A stretch of 64,000 bases of DNA from Citrus sinensis (lineage: Eukaryota; Streptophyta; Magnoliopsida; Sapindales; Rutaceae): NCBI RefSeq assembly GCF_022201045.2, contig NC_068560.1, forward strand, positions 14,711,501 to 14,775,500, read 5' to 3'. Positions 12,491 through 24,800 of the stretch are shown here, piece after piece. The stretch's first letter is position 1. Each line of letters starts with the position of its first letter. The notes under the pieces were generated by a model. That model searched no databases. It was not told where the DNA came from and worked only from the letters and a program-made list of their open reading frames with translations. The translations under genes and the position numbers were made by a program.

Positions 12491-13987
12491 TGGGCTCTCC
12501 AAGTATCGCTTTTCATGATAGATTTATAAAATTGTTTCTTCCTTTTTTCTTATTTTTATAAAATTTCTCAACATTCATAAAAAATATATATATCTTTCAT
12601 TTGTATGTTAAGATTTATGAAAAAGTAAGATATAATTTTCTTTTGTTAAAATATTAAGATTATAATACGAACTTTAAAAATGTGTGATTGATTATTTAAT
12701 AAACTGTTTATACTCCCTACCTCCAAATTTATCAAACACTTTATTAAAAATTATGAAATAAGTTACTTATAGTATTTCAAACGCAATCTTAAATGGGACC
12801 TTAGTTTTAATAAATTGATTGGTAAAATAAATAAAAAAAATGCATAATTAATATGGACGGATAACTTTTTTTTTTTTAATATTACAATAGTTATATTGAT
12901 ATTATAATCAAAAGATGAATGCCATGTCTGTTAAAAATGGTGTAGACTATAGAGTGGGCACTAATAAGTGGAATGAGTTGAAATGTCAGCCAGGGAGATA
13001 AGTACAAAATGCATTAAACAAACGTCGTACAATCTTATATGGTCTTTCTAGTGGAGACGTAGGTGTTTCCACACCAAGTGAACAAATTAAATATTTATTA
13101 TCTATTGATTTTTTTTCTCTAAAGATAGGAATGAGTAAAGTCTAAATTAATTTTTTAATTTTATATCTTTTATAAAATTTGAATATGAATGGGCGAGGGC
13201 CAGCTAAAGAAATGTATTGGAAAATATCTTAGTTAAGACTTGGGGCAAGGCACAAAATATCTTTGTACAAAAGTACTATTATTAATTTTGTGAACGAAGC
13301 TTACTATAATACAACATCAATTTTACTCGTGCTTAAGGTTGAGAGTTTAAGCTTCCTCATATAGTTGTGGGAGTAAAAATTCCTCATAAATTAATTAATG
13401 AAATAAATGATTGACACATAGCGCAAGGACTCAAGTTCAGTCTCAGACTTTGGGATCCCTAACATTATTATTTATAAAATATAATTAATTGTTAAGATAA
13501 TAGTAAATAATTAAAATGTTTCTAATCCATAACTTTTTGGATACTCAAAATTCATAATTCTGATGCATGTAGATAAAGAACAAGTTCAAATGATAATGAA
13601 ATATAAAAGTTACACTAAGTTGAGTTACGAATTAAATTAGATTAGAGTATATATCATTACAACTTTAACCAAAATTTTCCAGCTCATTTTTTAACTTTGA
13701 TATTTTAAGACAGATTTATGCTTTGTATTATGTACTATATGATGTATTATGAATATGAAGAAGCTAATTTAAGCTTTGAAAAGTAATTGAAACTAGAAAA
13801 AAAAATTACGAACTAATATTTGCATTGCCAAAGAAATGGAAGGACTAATAAAAATGTTTAATTAATTTTGAATATCTGTTATTTAAGGTTTTTCTGCCAC
13901 TTATATAGCTCAGCCATGTCCTTAAAAAACGTTTAAATTTTACATTTGGTATATATATAATATTTAAGTTTTCACCTACATCCAATC
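12491..13987. other. AT-rich intergenic DNA, nothing recognised
   Basis: There is no open frame of note, no recognisable transposon terminus and no RNA gene. The stretch ends at the CAATC target site of the TRIM-like element. Confidence 0.5.
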
Positions 13988-14581
13988 TGTTAGGAAATTG
14001 AACTTCCTCCCAAGATCACTCCAAGCAATTTATCAAGCAACAAATTAATAAGAAAATTAAATGGAGAATACACCAATCAAACAACACAAGATTTATGTGG
14101 AAAACTCCAAATCCAGAGAAAAACCACGGCCGTTGTCACAAGACAACCAGAGAAAAATATTCACTATGTGGAAAATTATTACAACCACACTCTCAGAAAT
14201 AAATTTCTCACCCAAGCCTCAAATACATAATCCTGAGAAATACCCCTTAACAAAGCAAACTCGTAATACCCATATTGAGGAGCCAAATGCTCCTTCAATA
14301 TAACTACATGCTTACGAATATTTCTCTCCCATATTGGAAGCTCTCAATGCTTCACTTGCATTCACCAATTGAATGCTCTCAATTGGATTGCTTCTCTTGG
14401 ATTTGGATACCAAGCTCTCGAATGAGAGCTTCCTTTTATAGGCAAGATTTTGCCTAAAATCAAGCCCACCAATCTTGATCAAAATTAGTGGCTTAGCCAT
14501 CAAATTTGATCAACAAATTTGGTCAACAAATTTGAAGCTACCTTTCTTTTTTCTTCTTTTTTTTTTAATCAATTTTCAACA
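13988..14581 (-). repeat. TRIM-like element, LTR copy (3' LTR on minus)
   Basis: 594 bp, TG...CA ends on minus. It contains the same short open frames as its partner, which are not genes. It differs from 15322-15916 at an A/G near 14331, an A/G near 14512 and by one T in a terminal T run. Confidence 0.93.
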
Positions 14582-15321
14582 ATCTCCACCTTAATTAAAA
14601 AAAAAAATACATAACTACTGATATAAAGCACCGTCTTCACCAACAGTCATAATTCTCAACATAGAGAATTATCATACTCCACCATAAAGAGTATATCACT
14701 TAGAATCAACCATTCTAAGATTTTTTTCCCGGCACATGTCGAACATATCCGCTGAAAATTATGGTGCAATTCTCATGCTTGGTTTCCCTAAGAATTCTTC
14801 AGCCACGACATAACTTTTCCACCACACACCTTGCATTTATACCAAGCCAATGCCCGCGTGCAAACTTGTGGACCCCGCTGATCATAACATGTTCTCTTTC
14901 ATGGCAACTTGGAGATCTACATGCCAAAAGAACTAACCCAGTCTCCGATCAAAAGGAAACTCACCATCTGCGAGAATATCAGTGTCTCCTTTACTGATTT
15001 TGGATTAATTTGCCGAGCCCACTCCACCTTCTTGACAATTTTCTTGAGGTGCCAAAATTGTCCACACCTTCAAATCTTTGTGCATACCAGATTTCACCTT
15101 TGACTTGAATTCTCCACAAGCCAATAAAATCATTCTCCCATTAATTTTTCAACAACATCAAACTTCAACCAAGTTTGAAAAACACCAGCTGCTGACATAT
15201 TTGCTTCCTATTCTCTTCACCACAGATTATTTGGATTGGCTCCCACTGCTTCACGTGAACAGTACCGTATACGTGAATAGTACCCTGACACCAAAACTTC
15301 AATCAAGGGCTCTGATACCAC

Positions 15322-15916
15322 TGTTAGGAAATTGAACTTCCTCCCAAGATCACTCCAAGCAATTTATCAAGCAACAAATTAATAAGAAAATTAAATGGAG
15401 AATACACCAATCAAACAACACAAGATTTATGTGGAAAACTCCAAATCCAGAGAAAAACCACGGCCGTTGTCACAAGACAACCAGAGAAAAATATTCACTA
15501 TGTGGAAAATTATTACAACCACACTCTCAGAAATAAATTTCTCACCCAAGCCTCAAATACATAATCCTGAGAAATACCCCTTAACAAAGCAAACTCGTAA
15601 TACCCATATTGAGGAGCCAAATGCTCCTTCAATATAACTACATGCTTACGAATATTTCTCTCCCATGTTGGAAGCTCTCAATGCTTCACTTGCATTCACC
15701 AATTGAATGCTCTCAATTGGATTGCTTCTCTTGGATTTGGATACCAAGCTCTCGAATGAGAGCTTCCTTTTATAGGCAAGATTTTGCCTAAAATCAAGCC
15801 CACCAATCTTGATCAAAATTAGTGGCTTAGCCATCAAATTTGGTCAACAAATTTGGTCAACAAATTTGAAGCTACCTTTCTTTTTTCTTCTTTTTTTTTT
15901 TAATCAATTTTCAACA
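15322..15916 (-). repeat. TRIM-like element, LTR copy (5' LTR on minus)
   Basis: 595 bp, near-identical to 13988-14581. On minus it is followed after one base by the tRNA-Met-type primer-binding site at 15309-15320. Confidence 0.93.
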
Positions 15917-15921
15917 CAATC

Positions 15922-17296
15922 ACCCATCGAGAAAAAAAATAGAAAAGAAAATATATTTTTAGAAATTAAACTTCGTGTAATTATTTTGCCTCAGTAATTT
16001 TTCTATTTTAGTTTAATTACGGAGACTTTTATTTCTTATTTTAATAGAAATAAATTTTATTACTTTTAGCCTATTTATTGACCACAATTATTTCGTTACT
16101 CACTCTTTTACAAATTTTCAATCATATAGTGGCAGATTTACAGTTGGACCACATTGGGTAAGAAAAAAATCATAAATTCTCCTTTGTTTTATAAATTTTA
16201 AACAATAACAGAGTTTTTATTTTTTTTCATATATATCCATAATTTAATTACCCTTATGTTTTCATCAATTTTAGTTAATAATAGAGTTTCCAATTTGTTT
16301 TCAAGTTTGTCCGTAATTTGATTATACATTTTTTCCATTTGAGTGATTTTATAAAATGATTGAATTATATATTTATTGAATAAACTAAAATCTTTAGGGG
16401 AGCGAAAATGTTATTACTGTTTTAACATATTTTAAAAAATGTTCTAATTTAAATATATATATGTCAATGTAATATAACATGGTCACTAATATCAAAAGTA
16501 CTTACAAAAACAACATATAATAACAATTATTAATTTTTTTCACAAATTTTTTATGTGAATTTTGAGATTTTATTTGTTAGTTATGTTAACTAAGAAGATG
16601 AAGTAGAAAATAAAATTTATATTTTTTGATAGAAAAATTTTCAACATCTAATTCTTCAAAGAGAATTAGAGCTCATACCAAAGAAACAACAGCACCCAAG
16701 TACCTTTTTGTTAAGTTAAGTTTAGTTTATTATTAAAATTTTTGACTAATAATATTTGTATAACTTAAAAAGATTAATTTCATTTATTTGCATGGTAATT
16801 AAGTATTTGACTTCAAGTATAAAACTTTTGCTTATGATTTTCAATTAATTGTAATTACGTCTATTGATTTATTTTAACTTGTAATTCTTAATTGATTTAT
16901 TCATCTTATATAATTACATGTTATTATATGTTGTAATGTTAGATTCCATAATTGAAAAATAGTGTTTTTATATTTGAATTGCTTTTTGTTTTTAACTTAT
17001 TTATACTTATGGATTTTTATGTCTACTTCGAAATATAAATTTCTTAAGCTCAGGGTAATATAAAATCCTGAGTCTGCCCTTACAATCATAGATGTTGAGA
17101 ATATTGGCTCACAATCAATAGTAAATGAATTCTATATTTTGAATAAAAACATGGATAACTTATCCATAACACACACATCCATAAGGTGAAATTGTATATA
17201 ATAATGAAATTTTAATAAATGTTAACGATTAACAAATTATAGTACTTTCATATAAGTTGCGCGCACATTAGTAGAGAGTCAAACGCTAAGATAGTA
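15922..17296. other. AT-rich intergenic DNA, nothing recognised
   Basis: Long A and T runs, no protein similarity seen, no transposon ends identified. It runs from the TRIM-like element to the hAT-like element. Confidence 0.5.
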
Positions 17297-17304
17297 GTTG
17301 AATC

Positions 17305-18052
17305 TAGGAGTGGGCAATGGTTTAGTTCAGTTCCAAACCAAATTGAACCATTGATTTTTTTTACGATGTATGAGGTTATTTTAGGTAATTTAGGATTTTA
17401 GAATATTTATTATTTTAAGATTTTCTATGTTAGTTTGAGTCAATTATAGTATGTATCTTAGTCTTTTATTTCCATTATAATTGTGATTTAGTTTCCATTT
17501 TTAGGTTAACTTAGGTAAGTTAGTTTCTTCTATTATAAATAGAGAGGTCTTGTTATTGTTTTAAGAACCTTAGATTCAATTATTCAATAAAATTATCCTT
17601 TTATAATTTCCTATGGGATTATCTATCAAAATTTCTCTTGTAGAGTCATTTGGATTAGAGCGTCATTTAATTAATCTCACTTTATACGTTATTAAAAATC
17701 TCATTGAGTCGTTTAGATTAGAATGAGATCTAATCACGCTTCGATTAGAGTGTAAGTTAATCGTGTTGGCTTGGTCCGGTAGTAGAACGATATCTAGTGT
17801 TTTCTATCCAATAAATTCCGCTTCCGCTACGCTTGCTCCATCATTTTAAAAATAAGAATCGGAACCGAATTGATTTGGTTTTTGGTTCGATTTGATTTTT
17901 TTAGTTTTAAACCATAATTTCCTTTATATTTTCTAAATTTTTTTTTTCAGTTTTTGACTTTTCTCATATAAACTTATCAGTCTTTTTTTATTTTAAAAAC
18001 CAAATCAGTTTGATTCAATTTTTTGGGGCAACAGTTTTTTTACCCACCCCTA
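17305..18052. mobile_element. hAT-like non-autonomous element with 8-bp target duplication
   Basis: The left terminus TAGGAGTGGGCAA and the right terminus, read on minus as TAGGGGTGGGTAA, are inverted repeats of the hAT kind. The flanks are GTTGAATC (17297-17304) and GTTGGATC (18053-18060), an 8-bp duplication with one change. The subterminal parts (about 17319-17350 and 17860-18030) are rich in 'ggttcgg/aaccaaa' purine-pyrimidine blocks. The middle (about 17360-17845) looks like a nested LTR-like segment, with TATAAATAGAG at about 17533-17545 and AATAAAA about 50 bp downstream, but no target duplication for that inner piece was found. Confidence 0.75.
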
Positions 18053-18060
18053 GTTGGATC

Positions 18061-20345
18061 CATAGATTATTGTTAATTTATTTATGTCGTGGTTTTTTTT
18101 ATTGTTTTTAAGTAAATCATATTTAGGTTAGTGATTAAGGCTCATTGTCTTCCCCTATAAAATGTGCTTTATTTTTACGAATTTCTTATAATACCCAAGT
18201 TAAATCTAATTTATAATTAGATTTATGTCTGTGGTTGAAGCAAAACTCCTCCTTTTTTTTAATTATATATTAATGAACAGAGAAGAAGAATACCAAGAAG
18301 AAGAAGAATAAGTTAGAGGCATATCTCTCATAGGGTCAATGATGCACATTAGAGGGCCTTAGCCACATGAAGAAAATGATAGTTAATTGAGGTAATTAGA
18401 CCAGCCCATCAGCTAAGCGCCGATCCCAATTAATATTTTTGTCTAGTGTTGTTTAATAAACACAATAATATTGATGAGAAACAATGATTAAAGAAAAAAG
18501 AATTACTTAACATATATATCGGGATTTGCTAGATTTTGTTTAGTTGCTGAGAAAGAGGAGCTAAACAAGGGTATCACACTATCTTTGACTAATAAATTAT
18601 CATTGTTTTTTGTTCACTTTTCATCCCATATTAACTGTCCTCCTCGTTTGATTGAAAAAAAAAAGTGAAAAGAAAAGAAAACTTAGCTGTCCTCTTTTCT
18701 ATCCGACTATAATGCTAATAGAAAAAGATAAATTTCACCACAATTTCACTATTTTTAAATTACCTTTCCTATTTTTAAAAATTTTAAGTCATTCATTTTT
18801 TTTCAAAAAATAAGGAAAAAATGGATGTGAATTGATTTTTTTTAATATAAAAGAGATAAATAAATATTTTAAAAATAAAAAGGTAATTTAAAAATAATTA
18901 ATTTACAATAATGTGTAGAACTACTCATTTTAATAGAGTAATGATAGATATTTTAATTTTTTTTATCTTACATTTGATCCAAATAATGTCATTAATTAAA
19001 TGACAGGTAATTCGTTACAAAAGTCTGAGTGAATTAATTATATTATCTCACCAACTAATTGATGAATGTCATATTATTTAAGATAATTTTTTAAAATAAA
19101 AAAATTTAAAATTCGCAACACTACTCATTTCAAAATCAAGAACACAGCTCTTTTTCACTTGTCACATGATAAGTCGCACAACTCCTTTTGAAAATCATCC
19201 CATGACTAAGTAAAAGACGAGTGGTGATGGGGAAACCATTTGGGCCTTGCATGAGCAAACGATTTAGGCCTAGGTCCAGTGCCAGAAATAAGTCTAGGAG
19301 CGACCTGATTAGCGGTGGCATAGTAAACAAACTAACCGGCTCAGGCAGTCAAAGCCCAAATAGAGCACAACACACATTGCTCTCTTCTTCCTCCACGATC
19401 AAAAATTTTTGGCGTCATTTTTTATGTGATACACTAAATTTCAAACATGCAACAAATGATATAAATATGAGACATGAAACATGAAATTTATATATGAAAT
19501 ACTAACAAATTATATGAAAAACTAAAAGTTAAATATGTGACATTAGACATTAACATTACTATTGTTAGATATGAAGCATTAAATGATAAACATGTAACTA
19601 TTAGTATTACATATAAAATGTGGATAAAGAAGAATATAAGTGAGATGAATAAAAGTGAGATTGAAGATTATGAGGAGTGTGAATAAAGATGTAACTATTA
19701 GTATTACACATATGCATATATGGTTTACAAGGTATGGGTTGAATAAATTTTTTTGTTTCTGTGCCACAGTTGGTTAGAACTCTTTCATTACTTTCCAATT
19801 GCCCAACAAGAAGACCGAAAAATTTTGTTTGAGGAAGTTTAATTCTTTATTTTTTAGATATAGCAATTTTCTATAGTGGCTTCTGGTTGGCATGGAGGCT
19901 TTTGTGGCTGATTTGTTTGTGGCTAATTTGTCTTATTCTTAACTTATTGCAAAGGTTAAGGTTAATCTAGAAGGTATTACTTATTTGTAGGTTTTGTGCA
20001 TTAATCATTCTCTTTGAAAGAATTTAGGAAACCCAGAAGCAGTAATTTTCAGATTCTTATAATACACGAGAAACAAATATTTGTTTTAGTGGCACTTCTC
20101 ATTGTATCATGATTTGTGGATTTCATAAATTAGTAATCTCAATAATACTCTTTAGACAGTCACCTAATGTATTGGCAATTCTATGAATGGCGAGCATGTT
20201 TCATGTTTTGATGCTTTTTAAGTATAAGTTTTCACTAATTGGCCTTTGGTTCCATGTGAGAAACCTTGCAACGAGCCTCCATAAGAGTTTTATGGGGGTT
20301 AATTTCAGTATTCCCTCAATTATCAACATAATTAAATGAAAACAG
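18061..20345. other. intergenic or intronic DNA upstream of the URI-like exons
   Basis: AT-rich DNA with a patch of ordinary composition at 19200-19400 carrying overlapping short frames on both strands, none recognisable. I looked for the N-terminal prefoldin exons expected for the gene at 20346-21713 and did not find them. A short run of 'gacatgaaacatgaaa' (about 19470) resembles the satellite unit at 57979-59340. Confidence 0.4.
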
Positions 20346-21713
20346 TCTCTCCCTTACGAATGTGAAGGTTGATTCTGCTGAAAAGGCATTAGTGCTTCCT
20401 AAAGAGGACAATGTTGCAACAACACCTTTATCAAGAAAGGATGTAATTATATTCAAGCTCAATAAACATTATTTCTCTTTCACGTCTTTTGTGGAATTGG
20501 CATATTAATTTCTTGCCAAGCAGCATAAATGTAGCACGTTCTATAGCTTTGTGCACTGTATCTTTAGTTACACAAACTATTCTTATGGAAAAAATAGTTG
20601 AAGAAAATTTCCTTATGATATGCTGCCTCAGATTCCCAGTTCTTAACTCTTTATAATATCTCTGAAGTAGAATTCTTTGGTCAATGAAGCCTATTGTTTT
20701 ATTGACAACTTGCAAAACGTGCTTGGTTCCCACATTATCTAATTCAATGTATCTACTTTATTGTATCATACTTTAAAAAGAAGCTACCTAAATAGTTATA
20801 AGAAATATGCTTTGTTGATTCAGAGTGAAGAATTCAAAATGTATGAACTGATCCTCAGTCATCATTAATTCCAATTTTTGGTATGACAGACATCCATTTG
20901 CAGATTACAACACAGCCTCCTTTTGAAAGTTACGGACCTAATTGATAATCATTTTGTGATTAGAACAATTTTTGGCGACTTCGTCTTGATTAAGTTCTGA
21001 TGCCAAGTAAAATTTCCTTTGCTTTTTGTAAATCCCACACTATCAATCCAAATTTTGTTCTTATTACAAAAGGAATAATAGAACAACCTCGCGCTGCTCA
21101 TCTATTTTTCGGAAGGGAAGGAAAAAGATATGTTTAGCACCATAATAGAAGTAATATTTTGTTCTTATTACAAAAAGATATGTTTGCTATGAGGTGTACA
21201 CGATTTGTTTGTATGGTGAAGAGCTTGCCCTGCCAAAGCCTTAACAAGTATTTTTCCTTAAACAGATCTCTGCCCAGGCTTCAAAGCCAGACTTGGATCA
21301 TCACAAGGTATTTTCCACCATTGTTTATTGTCAATTCAGTGAGATGAACATGTACCTCTGCTTGAAGGGGAAAAAGGGGGGTTGAAGGGTGGCGGGTGGG
21401 TGAATGAGGTGAAGAAAATAGTGTGATTACATGAGTGTTAATTGTTGTGACAAGCTAACTCTGCCTTTTGACAGGCTTTTACAGAATCGATAGCAGAGCA
21501 CGATTACAACCTACAAAAAGATCTGCAGGAACAAATCAGGAAGACATCGAAGGTATTGTTGATCCATACACATTGACAAAAATGTTGTTCATTAACTTTA
21601 AATCCTAATTGTATTTTTGACTGCTGCAGCCTTCTGGTTCTCATTCATCAAAGGCAGTATCCAGATTTAAGATGAAGAGAGGAAGTCGTTGCCAAAGTAA
21701 CTCTAGGCTGTAG
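20346..21713 (+). CDS. URI-like prefoldin chaperone gene, C-terminal exons only
   Basis: Four splice-consistent exons on plus: 20346-20442 (after AACAG, donor GTAATT), 21266-21307, 21475-21552 and 21630-21713 (TAG). After one leading base every junction is phase 0. The tail contains KAFTESIAEH and ends SSKAVSRFKMKRGS followed by a short basic stretch. A C-terminal 'VSRFKM-basic' motif is characteristic of the unconventional prefoldin RPB5 interactor family, which works in cytoplasmic assembly of RNA polymerases. As I recall, in Arabidopsis a prefoldin-family gene neighbours the SWI2/CHR9 helicase gene, and here the same pair is convergent with 184 bp between coding ends. The N-terminal prefoldin domain was not found upstream, so the gene is either 5'-truncated or has very distant exons. 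It could therefore be a remnant. Confidence 0.6.
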
Positions 21714-21897
21714 CTTGTTTTTTCTTTTTCTGAAAAGAAAATGGGGAAAAGAATATATTATTTACATTTTCTTTGGTAGAATCAGGCGCAGCCACCCTAA
21801 AGAAAAGAGAAAAGAATCTACATCTTTGTATAATGACATGATACAATGGCGAGTTACATACTTCTGATATATTTACAAATCAGCAAAAATAACACAG

Positions 21898-24800
21898 TCA
21901 ACCCTTGGGTATCTTCTTTCTCTTCCTATAGTCTTGCAGTAGTTTCTCCCTTGCTGAAGGAGTTGCAGATAAGATCCACTTGCTGAATTCAAACACATCC
22001 ATACCCATGAACCTAGCAAGAAGGCTGTATTCTATGTTCTTACGATCTTTGGACGAAGCGAGGCTCTCTTTACCATCTGCACAATCCAACAAGTTTCTTC
22101 TCTTGGAATGGATTGGCGGAGGCCGTGAACTCAAATCCTGGGGGATGCTCTCTTCTTTCTTCCTTTGAAAACCAGGCTGCTTGTTGACAATGTCATCATT
22201 GCGATGAGCATAGACAATGCCTGAACATGATCAATGGTTAGATGATTGACCAGATATCTTAATAACTCATTATTCCATTCATATTCAACTCTATACTCCC
22301 TAATCAATGTATAAAATCTTAACTACGGTAAAAACACACAAGTTGAACTTACCCATGTCTTCAAGGAGCGGTTTAGATGTCCTAGCCATCTCCGGATCAC
22401 TGGATTTTCTAGTCTTAGATCCTGTTGAAAGTAATGTATTTGAGTCTTTAGAGGAAACAATATGGGTTTCAAGCCCCTTAAATCCCTGATTTGTACAATG
22501 ATGCCGCTCCTGTTGTTGTCCCTGTTCTTCATGTGACTCGATAATTTCACTAGTGAAAAGGTTATCAGAGAGATCACGAAATAGATTGCAGATTCCAAAA
22601 AGCTCGCCTTGAAATTCTTTGCAATCCTGACAAAAGGTAATTGTGTCAAATGCAAGCACGCTAAACATTCGAATACAGAATCTAAAAACTAGAGCAAAGC
22701 AGTCAGCTTCTGATAAACATTTCTTCTATACACACCTCTGCTCCCTCTAACCATGCAACCAGGAAAAAATAATAATAATAATACCTGGACACCTTCAAAA
22801 TATCGTTTTTCCAACTTTCCGGAAACAGCAATATTTGATAGCTGCTGTTTGTACACCTGACGGGTATAAACAAGTTCCTCGAGGGAGCCAGCAGAAAGAA
22901 GGCGGAATACGATGACATGCCGCTTCTGCCCAAAACGAAATGATCTGTCCTGGGCTTGTAAATCTTGGGCAGGATTCCAGTTTGGATCAAATATAACCAC
23001 ACGATTTGCACTTACAAGATTCAATCCAAGCCCACCAGCTCGAGTTGATATCAGGAACACCTGAAGTAGGAATTAAGAAATCAGTGTCCAAAAGGAATTT
23101 AGAGCACAAAATTCCTATTCAATTTAGAATATACCTGTTTGCTTGGACTTGAGTTGAAGTCATCAACAAGAGACTGGCGCAGATTGCTAGGAGTAGAACC
23201 ATCAAGTCTTGAAAAGCTGTATCCTTTCCGAATGAGGAACTTCTCCAGTATGTCCAGCATCCTGGATGCAGCAGTTCAATGTTAAGAGCAGAAAAAGGAG
23301 TCCAATCAAAACGAAGGTGCTCTCACTAACAAGGATGATGAAAAATTGTAACTGTGTCCCAAAGAATAAAAAGTTAACTCAGCAACAAAATTTTATATCC
23401 AACAAACTTAGAAATGCCAATCAATCAAATTTATCACCAGATGACCAATTTCCATCTACTGCCATTCAGAAAAATGTGAGGCTGGATAACTTCCACGCAT
23501 CAACTGATATGTGACGCAAATTAATTTCTACTAGCTTCATCAATTACTTGATGTCATTGAGTTGAAGCTGAGATACTGGCCCATTGATATGTGACAAACT
23601 TCTCATTAAAACTAAAGATAAACTTAATACCTAGTATAGCTTCATCAATTACTAGATGTCTTTCAGTTGAAGCTGGGATACTAACCCTTAAAATTTCATT
23701 ATTATTTTGGCAAATAGCCAATGCATAAAAAATACTAAGATAGGATGATAATGGCTGTAGTCTCTCTCATACTTTAGTGTTTTAATAAGTGGGTTGATTG
23801 AACATCACCTGACTGAGTAACTGAAGAGAAGAATTTTGTCGCCCTTTGAAGCCCAAGAGTACATTAACTTTTCCAAGGCTCGCATTTTACCACAACTTTT
23901 AACATCACTCAAGCCTATGAAACTCTCGTTTTGAGCGTTTCCTCCCACCAAATCAATATCAGGTCCAAAGACAGCCGAGGCTAACTCTGCATCCTTCCTC
24001 TGTTTATCTGGTTCATCTCTGGGGTTAGGCTTAATAAGCTCCAGGTGATTGCTAATCTGTGACACAGTTCCAAAATGTAAGCATCAACCCAGGATACAGT
24101 TGATAACAGCAATTATCTACCACCTAAGGATTTGAGGATACACATACTTTTGAGGAATGTAACGCCACCTTATGGAAAATAACATAAATGACTTATGTTC
24201 ACACCATATAAAATACTACTCTGTTTCAACAAAAAGCAAGTGTACGATTTTTCAAAGAATTGATAACAAAACTACCAGCTAATCCAATGGCTCAGTGGAT
24301 GGTCCTTCCAGCATATACAGTGAACTCAAGGGCTTGTAAAGCTTATACCTAGAGTATCGAGTTGATTGAGAACTCGTTCAGGGCCCAAGTGTTAGGTCAC
24401 CAAAGGCTTGTTCCCAAGATCCAAGGCTCTTGTAAAGCAAATGCACATATCATGAGTCCATATTATGTTTGGAAGTATGTATTCTCCATAATCTAAAGAA
24501 AAATGGTTTCAATAACCATAAATAAGGTTTTATGAAATCATTAAAATCTTTTTTATTGAACAGTAAATGTTCGCTTAATCCCTATATTTTGACTTAAGAG
24601 CTCGTTTAGTCCTTATGTTTTAAAAAATGTCTTCAAAACACCCCCACAGTTAAATATGTTACATTCTTACCTCTTACTTTTTCTTTTCTATTACAATAAT
24701 ACCTACACAACAATATTCTTGACATTAATTAATTTATCTATAAAAAATTTAATAACAACTTAACCAATAAGTATTTGTTAACAAATTAATCAATTCGTGT

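Larger units (their letters stand above)
13988..15916 (-). mobile_element. young non-autonomous LTR retrotransposon (TRIM-like), complete
   Basis: Two direct repeats, 13988-14581 (594 bp) and 15322-15916 (595 bp), flank a 740-bp non-coding interior. Read on minus the LTRs begin TGTTGAAAATT and end TTTCCTAACA (TG...CA). On minus a primer-binding site TGGTATCAGAGC (15320-15309), the initiator-Met tRNA type, follows the 5' LTR after one base. A purine-rich tract (AAGGTGGAGAT) directly precedes the 3' LTR. Both flanks carry CAATC (13983-13987 and 15917-15921). By eye the two LTRs differ by about two substitutions and one T-run length change, so the insertion is recent. No gag or pol is present, so movement would need enzymes supplied by another element. 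Confidence 0.93.

Noticed and set aside
14061..14503. Short frames duplicated at 15395-15837
   Set aside because: They are the two LTRs of the TRIM-like element; identical frames reflect LTR identity and not a duplicated gene.
20431..20733. 100-codon minus frame
   Set aside because: It overlaps the intron and one exon of the URI-like plus gene on the opposite strand and shows no recognisable family.
24288..24299. tRNA gene suggested by the A-box-like TGGCTCAGTGG
   Set aside because: No matching B-box, cloverleaf or terminator T-run at the proper distance; kept only as a possible SINE.
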